NCBI GenBank assembly: GCA_036398215.1
Contig: DASWHK010000285.1
Span: forward strand, 1 to 22,087
DNA: 22,087 nt
Source of the DNA: DASWHK01 sp036398215
Lineage (GTDB): Bacteria; Acidobacteriota; UBA890
Direction: 5' to 3'
Shown: piece by piece, positions 13,030 to 20,800 of the stretch
Layout of the letters: every line of letters begins with the position of its first letter
Position numbering within the stretch: position 1 is the first letter of the stretch
Position numbers and translations under genes: made by a program
The notes under the pieces: generated by a model
Database searches by the model: none
Told to the model about the DNA's origin: nothing
The model's input: the letters and a program-made list of their open reading frames with translations, nothing else

Positions 13030-13134
13030 GCGGCGCCGGCGCGGCCGATCGCGTCGACCAGCGCTGTCCATGGCGTGCCGTTGCTCACGCGGGACAAGAA
13101 GATCCGCAAGTCGAAGCTGGTACCCCTCGCCTGA
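13030..13134 (+). pseudogene. C-terminal remnant of a VapC-type PIN toxin
   Basis: Directly after the permease stop and in the same frame, 34 codons end at TGA 13132-13134 and read RPIASTSAVHGVPLLTRDKK followed by IRKSKLVPLA. This is the typical PIN C-terminus (IA-TA-VHGVPLLTRD-KIR); the Asp of TRD is one of the conserved PIN acidic residues. No start codon or N-terminal PIN half exists, so it is a truncated relic. GCCGATCGC in another frame could encode the A-D-R expected just upstream, hinting at an additional frameshift. It marks a past toxin-antitoxin insertion and deletion. Confidence 0.6.
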
Positions 13135-13144
13135 AGCGAGCTGC

Positions 13145-14701
13145 TCAAGGAGTGCCGGGCGCTCGCAAGGCGATGCCCGGGCCGGCCCCCGTGGCGTTGC
13201 CGGCGCGCCAGACCAGCTCGCCGGCGACCCAGACCCGCTCGATCCCGGTGGAGAGCAGCTCGGGCCGCTCGAAGGTGCTGTGGTCCTGCACGGTCGTCGG
13301 GTCGAAGGCCGTCAGATCGGCGGCGGCGCCTGCCGCGATGCGGCCGCGGTCGGCAAGGCCCAGGCGGTCGGCCGGCATCGAGGTCATCTTCCGTACCGCC
13401 TCCGGCAGCGTCAGGATGCCCTCGTCGCGGACGTAGTGGGCGAGAACCCGGGGAAAGGTGCCGGCGCCGCGCGGGTGCGAGCTGCCGATGCCGCCGTCGC
13501 TGCAGACCATCACCAGGGGGCTGGCGGCGAAGCGGTTGACGTCCTCGATCTTCATGGTGTGGCCGATCACGCCGGCGCCGCCCGCGGCCATCATCTCGAT
13601 GTAGACCTCGACCGGCGTCTTGCCCAGCCGCCGGCCGATCGCATCGAGGCGCAGCCCGGCGAGCGAAGGGTCGGGCTCGAAGCGGGTGATCTGCAGGCGG
13701 TCGGGGCCGCCGAGCGCCGCCAGGCCGGCGGCGACCGCCTCGGGGTCGGCGAACCGTCGCGAGCGGACAACGACCGAGAGCGACGAGGCCCAGGCCGTGT
13801 AGGGGTACCAATCGGCGGTGATATCGAGGCCGCGGCCGCGGGCGGCCTCGAGCTTGGCGAGGGCCTCGCTCGAGCGGTCCCAGACGCTGGCGTTGCCCAT
13901 CTTGATGTGCGAGATCTGCACCGGCAGGCCGGCCGCGAAGCCGATCTCGATGATCTCATCGATGGCCTCCATCACCGTCTCTTCTTCGTCGCGCAGGTGC
14001 GAGATATAGAAGCCGCCGTGCTCGGCGGCGATCTCGGCCAGGGCGATCAGCTCGTCGGTTTCGGAGTAGAAGCCGGGGTCGTACTCGAGGCCGCTCGACA
14101 GGCCGAACGCGCCCTGCTGCATGCCCTCGCGGACGATGGCGGCCATGCTCGCGACCTCCTCGGCGGTAGCCGGGCGACGGAAGTCATCGCCCATCACCCG
14201 GCGGCGCGCCATCCCATGCCCGACGGTGACCGCGACGTTGACGGCGGTGCCCGCCGCGTCGACCTCGCGCAGGTACTCGTCGATCGGGAACGGCGAGGAG
14301 CCGTCGGCGCCGACGACGATCGTCGTCAACCCCTGCGAGACCAGCGCCTCGGCGCGCGGCTGGCGCACCACGGAGCGGTCGGAGTGGTTGTGGATGTCGA
14401 TGAATCCAGGCGCCAGCACCAGGCCTTCGAGGTCTTCGACAGGAGTGCCGGCGGGGATCTCGAGGCCGCCCGCCGGGCCGACCGCGGCGATGCGGCCGCC
14501 CTCGATCAGCAGGTCGCCGCGGTAGGGTTCGTTGCCGAGCCCGTCGAAGATCGTGGCGCCGGCGAGCAGCAGCCGGCCGGCTTCCTGCGGCCGCGCATGA
14601 TGCGCCGTAATCGCGGCGGGCGAGGAAGCCGCCGCGATCGACGCCGTCAGAAGAAGAACGCAGGCGAGTGTCGCGAGCTTTCCGGTGCTAGGACCAGTCA
14701 T
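13145..14701 (-). CDS. Secreted D-aminoacylase-type amidohydrolase
   Basis: 518 aa from ATG 14701, supported by GTGGAGG about 6 nt upstream; GTG 14713 would start inside that ribosome site. A signal peptide (KLATLACVLLLTASIAAASS) points to export. The amidohydrolase barrel has DIHNHSD (H104, H106) as metal ligands, H235 in FYISHLRDE, H265 in QISHIKMG, and the late VCSDGG...HPRGAGTFPRVLAHYVR motif with the catalytic Asp, the pattern of N-acyl-D-amino-acid deacylases. The GNCG motif carrying the metal-binding Cys of characterised D-aminoacylases reads GADG (131-134), so metal coordination differs and the substrate may be another N-acyl or cyclic amide compound. Monocistronic, convergent with the permease. 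Confidence 0.9.
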   Translation of the reverse strand: MTGPSTGKLATLACVLLLTASIAAASSPAAITAHHARPQEAGRLLLAGATIFDGLGNEPYRGDLLIEGGRIAAVGPAGGLEIPAGTPVEDLEGLVLAPGFIDIHNHSDRSVVRQPRAEALVSQGLTTIVVGADGSSPFPIDEYLREVDAAGTAVNVAVTVGHGMARRRVMGDDFRRPATAEEVASMAAIVREGMQQGAFGLSSGLEYDPGFYSETDELIALAEIAAEHGGFYISHLRDEEETVMEAIDEIIEIGFAAGLPVQISHIKMGNASVWDRSSEALAKLEAARGRGLDITADWYPYTAWASSLSVVVRSRRFADPEAVAAGLAALGGPDRLQITRFEPDPSLAGLRLDAIGRRLGKTPVEVYIEMMAAGGAGVIGHTMKIEDVNRFAASPLVMVCSDGGIGSSHPRGAGTFPRVLAHYVRDEGILTLPEAVRKMTSMPADRLGLADRGRIAAGAAADLTAFDPTTVQDHSTFERPELLSTGIERVWVAGELVWRAGNATGAGPGIALRAPGTP

Positions 14702-14851
14702 CGTCGCCTCCACCGTCGCGATTTGCCGGTCCCGAGTGCGGGTGCCGAAGGATCACGGGCTCGACGATCGCGCTTGCGGTCAATTCGTGGCCGAGAGTAA
14801 CAGGGCGCTCGCCGGAGGGTCAGCTACCGTCGCTTCCGGGTGGGGACTACC
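14702..14851 (+). promoter_or_regulatory. Divergent promoter region, amidohydrolase / giant oxidoreductase
   Basis: This 150-nt gap separates two divergent genes. For the plus-strand giant gene, TTGCGG (14774-14779) and TAACAG (14798-14803) are 18 nt apart, a weak sigma70-like pair. GTGGGG (14840-14845) is a marginal ribosome site before ATG 14852. On the minus strand, GGAGG before ATG 14701 lies here. Confidence 0.3.
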
Positions 14852-17800
14852 ATGGACCAGATGGAGCAGAATCGTTTCGACGTCATCGTCGTCGGGGGCG
14901 GGCCGGCGGGCATCACGGCGGCGACCGCTCTCGGCAAATCCGGATTCTCGGTGCTGGTTTGCGAGGCGGCCGTGTATGCGGGGGCGGAGAACTGGTCGGG
15001 GGCGGTCTACTTCACCGAGAACCTCGAGGCCGACGACGCCTTCGGCCGCGAGACGGTCGAGCGGGCGCCCTTCGAGCGCCGTCTGATCGAGCGCGGTTTC
15101 TACCTGTACAACGGCCACTCGCTGCTCGGCGCGACGCTGCGCGATCCCGGCGTCTTCCGCTCCTGCTACACGGTGCTGCGGCCGGTCTACGACCGCTATC
15201 TCGCCGAGGTCAGCCGCGAGCACGGCGTCGTGCTGCTGTGCGAGACGACGGTGCAGAGCCTGATCCGCCATCGCGGGCGGGTGGTCGGCGTGCACACCGA
15301 GCGCGGCCCAGCCTACGCCGACGTCGTCTTCCTCGCCGAGGGCGACGCCTCGCACCTGGTCACGCAGGAGGGCTACGAGACGGTCGGCGCCGACGCCGCT
15401 GGTGGCAACGGCGGCGGTCGATCTCATGGCGCTGGTGGGCACGACGGCGCCCGCGGGCGCGGTGCCGGCGATGGCGACCGAGGTGGGCGCGGCCAAACGG
15501 GCGGCTCCAGCCTTGACGCCGGCGATCACGGCGGCCCCCATTTCCTGCAGGGCATCAAGGAGGTCATCACGTTGCCGCCCGGGGCGATCGAGGAGCGCTT
15601 CGGCCTGCCGGAGGCGGGCGGCGGCGCCTACGAGATGCTGCTGCGCAACGGCAGCCGCGGCGGCCGCACGGTGCGGCTCAACATGGGCGGCTTTCTGTAC
15701 ACCAACCGCGACAGCATCTCGCTGGGCCTGGTGCTGCCGGTCGACAACCTGTCGCGCGGCTTCGACGGCGATCACAACCTGCTGATGGAGTGGTTCAAGG
15801 GCCTGCCCGAGGTGGCGCGCTGGATCGAGGGCGGCGAGGTCACCTCCTACGGCGCCAAGATCATCCGCGGCGGCGGCGCTCGCGAGATCCCTCGCCTGGT
15901 GGACGACGGGCTGGCGATCGGCGGGGCCGCCAGCGGCATCGGCATCGACTTCCCCTATCCGAACTTCACCGGCCCGGCGACGGCGATGGGCCTGCTGTTC
16001 GCCCGCGCCGTCGGCGCGATCGCCGCCGATCACGGCGGCCCCGGCGGCGGCCGCGGCAGTGTCGATCCGGGGGGCGGCGGGACCGGTGTGGGGAGCCGGT
16101 CGAGCCCCTTCACCGCCGCGGCGCTCGAGCACGCCTACCTCAAGCCGCTGCGCCAGACTCACTACTACCGCAACGTCGAGCGACTTGCCGACTGGCCAGG
16201 CTACGTCGAGCGGACCAGGTTCTTCTTCGAGCGCCAGCTCGACGTCGTCAACGGCATGGCGTTCGTGGTCTCGCGGCCCGACATCGGCGGCCCGCGGCGC
16301 TGGTGGGAGGCGCTGCGGCTCAAGCGCCGCGTGCTCGGCAAGCGCTTCGGCAGCGCGCTGGGCGACCTGCGCGCCAATTCCGCCGCCCTGGGGCTGGGAC
16401 GCGCCGCCTGGGCGGGGCTCGGCGCCGGCACGGTCGGACGCTGGCTGCTCAACACGGTGGCCGCGCTGCTGCCGTCGTCGCGCGCCCGCACCGGCGGCGA
16501 CGCCGTCACCGGCGTCGCCGAGGCCGAGGGCCCGGGGGGCGCCAGGTTCCGGATGGTCTTCCGGGTGATGGCCGGAGCCGAGCCCGCCGGCCGCATGCCG
16601 CTGCTGGCGCGCTGGTACTGGAAGCGCTTCGCGCCCTCGCTCGCCGGCGCCTTCGCCGACGTCTACACCAACGACGACGAGCCGCTCGACGACAAGCTGC
16701 CGCGCGCCCTCGGCCGGGTGATCGGCTGCCTGTCGGTATGGGACCTGCTGGCCGCCGTGGTGATGGCGCCGGCCGCCGTGGCGACGATGGCCGCGCAGGC
16801 GGCGGTCGAGGCGTTCCAGTACTTCGTCCTGAAGAAGGACCTCGGCGAGTTTCGCGAGCAGCTCGTCGCCCGCCTGCTCGAGGGCAACCGCGCCCGCCTG
16901 CGCCTCGACGACGACGCCGTCGAGATCAGGACCAGCTACGAGCACAAGCTCGGCACCATCCGCTACCGCGAGGGCGAGCACTCGCACATCAAGGTGATGT
17001 GGCCCGACGAGCTCGCCGCCCGCGGCGAGCTGCGCGAGTCGCCGCTGTGGAGCGTCTGCCCGGCCAAGGTCTACGAGCTGGAGGTCAACCCGCGCGGCAT
17101 GCCGGGCGTGATCGTCAACTTCGACAACTGCGTCAAGTGCGAGACCTGCTGGCGCGCCACCCCCGACGTGCACTGGAGCCGCGCCACCCAACAGCGGCTG
17201 ATCTACGAGACCTACACGCCGGCCCACGGCGAGCTGCGTCGCTACCTGCTGGGGCGGCCGGAGCCGGTGCCGCGGCTGAGCCGGTCGCCGGGTTTTTGGG
17301 AGGAGTACTGGGCCGCGACGACCGTTCCTGTGGCTCTGGGGGCGGACTCGAACAGCTCGGTGTCGTCGGGAACGATCGACGATCGGGATCACGCGGCCGT
17401 TCGAGAGGCGGATGCGTCCGCTACCGAGGCTCGTCAGGCCGGCATCGAGCTGCATGCCGGCGCTCGCGTAGCACTCGCCGGCGTGGCCGCGGAGCTCGAC
17501 CGGTTCGCCGTCACCCTCGAGGGATACTCGACTGCCCTCGGCGGCTCGCCGCTGACGCTCGAGCGGGGCCAGCGTCGTTACCTCGAGGAGCTGCTGGGCG
17601 TTGCCGCGCGACGCTTCGCGTCGGCGCGCGCGATCTGGCTGACCGATCCGCTGGCGCCGCTGCGCGATCGGTTCGGCGAGCCCGGGGCGGGGCTCTGGGG
17701 CGATGCCGCCGACCGCGTCGAGGAGCTGTCGCGACACGCCGCTGCCCGCCGCTACTTCTGGTCCGACGTCCTCGGCAAGCAGCTCCGCGACCATCACCTG

Positions 17801-20800
17801 CGTGGCCTGCGTCGCTTGCTCGAGCTCGCCGGGTGGTCGAACGCAGAGGCAGAAAGGGCAGCGATTGTGCGCTCCGGCTTTCTGGACCAGCCTGACGCAG
17901 CGGGCGCCGGAAAAGAAGCCTCCGGCGGGACGCCCACTGCCGCCGGCACCGGGCCGGAAACAGAAGGCGGGCCGTTCGATGATGCGCGTAGCCGGGAGGT
18001 AGGCGGTGGGGGGCCGCTCGACGCCGTCAGCGCCCGCGTCTGGGCGGCGGAGTGGCGACGGATCGAAGGCCGCCCCGCCGAGCTCGACGGCGTCCGCCGG
18101 GGCATCCGCGAGTGGCGCGACGAGCACCTCGACGGCGCCGCGCTGCGCGCCCTCGAGGAGCAGGAGCCCCCGGGGCCGGAGCTGCGCGGCTGGCTCGCCG
18201 GCCAGCTCCAGGCGGCGGTTGCCACCGGACGCCCGCCGGCGGGGGAGCGCGGGCGCGACCGAGCATCGGGCAGCGCCTACGGACGCCGCGACGTGCTGCT
18301 CGAGGAGCTGGCGGCGGTCGACCCGTCGCTGGCGGTGCTCGCCGGCCAGCACCTGCTGGCCTGCGACCTGCTCGCCGGCGCCGCGGGATCGGACACGCTC
18401 GCCGGCGACCTGCGGGCCGGGCGGGCGCTGGCGACGGTGGTCTCGCAGGGCTCGATCAGCAACCGCCCGCTGGTCTCGGGCGACGACGTCGTTGACCAGG
18501 GGGAGGCGCTCGCCGCCGGCGCCGCCGAGCTGCACGGCGAGGCGCCGCTGGTGGCCGCGGCGCTGGCCGATTGGCTGCTCGTGGTCCGCTCCGAGCGTTG
18601 CTACCTGGTCCCGGCCGGCGACCCCGGCCTCCGCCTCGAGCCGGTCGGCTGCATCGGCCTGCTGGGGGCCGGCGTCCGGCGAGCGGCCTTCGAAGGCTGC
18701 GTGGTGCCGGCGGAACGGATCTTCATCTCGGCGGCGCTGGCCGCGGTGACCGGGGTGGCGCCGCAATCCTTTGAAGTCGGGAAATCGGCGGATTCCTCCG
18801 GGGCGAGGGAAGCGGCGGGCCTGATGGGCGAAGCCGTTGGGCCGGACGCGACGGCGGCGACTGCCATCCCCCCCGCCGGCGAGCCCTACACCGACCTTTT
18901 GCCGATCGCGGTCGCCGATCATCTCGCCATCGTCCGCGGCGCCGGCGACTACCTCACCCGCCGGGCCCGCGAGCACGCCGCCAGCCGCGTCCAGTTCCCG
19001 GGATCGATGGAGGACGAGGCCGGCCGCGACAGCATCGCCAAGTTCGGCGCCGTCAAGCAGCTTCTCGCCGAGATGGAGGCGCGGCGTATCCTGGTCGAGA
19101 CCCTCAGCATCATCGACCCCGGCCCGGCCGACGACCCCTGGGTGGGCGCCGCCGTCCGCAAGGTCTGCGCCGCCGACGCCTTCGGGCCGGCGGAGGGGTC
19201 GTTCGGCTACAACTGCGGGCAGATCTTCGGCGGCACGTCGTTCTCCGAGGACGACAACATCGCCAAGTACTACCGAGACAGCAGCCCCTTCCGCTTCCTG
19301 CTCGCCCACGATGACGCCCTGCGGGTGGAGATCGGCCGCCGGCGGCTGGCCGCCGTCCGCGAGGGCCGATCGCTGATCCCCGTTTCGGCCGACGAGACCG
19401 CCTGGCTCGACGAAGCCGCCGGGGCGGGGTCTCTCTCCGATATCGTCTCGAGCTGGCGGGCAGCCGCCGAGGAGATCGAGAGCTGGGCCGCTGGTGCCGC
19501 ATCGAGCGGCGCGGCCGGCGGCGACGGAGATGGGTCGATCGAGCCGTCGACCGATGACGGCTTCCGCAACGCCGGCGATGGGCTCGCGGAGCTCATCTGC
19601 CATCAGGCCGGCGAGGCGGTCTTGCAGGTGCTGGCGGTGAAGGCGTGCATCCTGCGCACTGCCTGGCGCCTCGAGTGCGGGCTCGCCGCCCAGGCCACCC
19701 TGCAGGCGACCGCGCTGCTGAGCGATCGTCTCGTCGCCGCCGCGCCGGCGCTCGTCGCCGGCGCCGGGCTGCTCTCCGATGCCCTGCGGGTCGGCCGCGA
19801 GACGATCGCCGAGGGAGACTTCGAGCCGGGCGCCGCAATCCCCGACGCCGAGCCCTACGACGCCGTGCTGGCCACCGACCACGCCGCCGAGTCGGGCGAG
19901 TGGCTGATCCGCCCGTTCGACGCCGGCCACCTGCGCTACCTCCCGGAGATCCTCTGGAACGACGCCGGGCTGCGGGCCTTCCGCGAGCGGCTGGAGGCGG
20001 CGCAGCGTCGCCGCTTCGTCGAGCCGCTTTTCGACGGCCTGCCCTACGGGCGCTACCTCGAAAAGATCCACATCGTTCCCGCCGAGGACCTCGACTACCT
20101 GATCGAGCGCGGCTACCTGCGCATGCCGATCCCTGCCGAGCTCGGCGGCGAGGGCGCCCACAAGGCCGAGTACTACATCCTCTGCGAGATGACCGGCCGC
20201 TTCGGCGACGCGGCGCTGTCGCTGGCGATCATGGCCAACACCAGCATCGGCACGACGCCGGTGCTGCTCGGCCTCGGCCAGGACCTGCCGCGGGCCCGCG
20301 CCGAGCTCGAGAAGGTGAAGGCCGACCCGGCGCTGCTCGGCGACATCCGCGCCGGCCTCGACGCGATCATCGGCGGCCTGGCGCGGCCCGACCTCGAGGC
20401 CCTGCAGCGCGGCTACCTGGCGCTGTCGGAGCTGGTCAAGGCGCGCATCCTGAAATCGAGCGTCCTCAAGTACATCGGCGCCGGCTTCCTGCGCGCCTTC
20501 TTCGAGGCCGGTGCCGCCGGCCAGCAGCGCGATCTCGACGGCTTCGCCGCCGGGCTGCGCGAGGCGCGCCAACGCATCGACGAGATCCTCGAGGGCGTCG
20601 ACGGCCGGCTGCTCGAGTACCCGCGCCGCGTGCGCGCCCACGAGCTGTTCCTGAAGCTGATCTCGGCCGGCTACATCTCGGCGTTCGCGCTCACCGAGCC
20701 GACCGCCGGCTCCGACTCCGGCGGCGTCAAGACCACGGCAAAGCTCACGCGACGCCGCGTCCACGAGGACGACGACGGCGTCCTCTGGTTCTGGCTCGAC

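Noticed and set aside
13136..13166. Hairpin GCGAGC/GCTCGC between the permease and amidohydrolase as a terminator
   Set aside because: Only six base pairs with a 19-nt loop and no T-tract on either strand.
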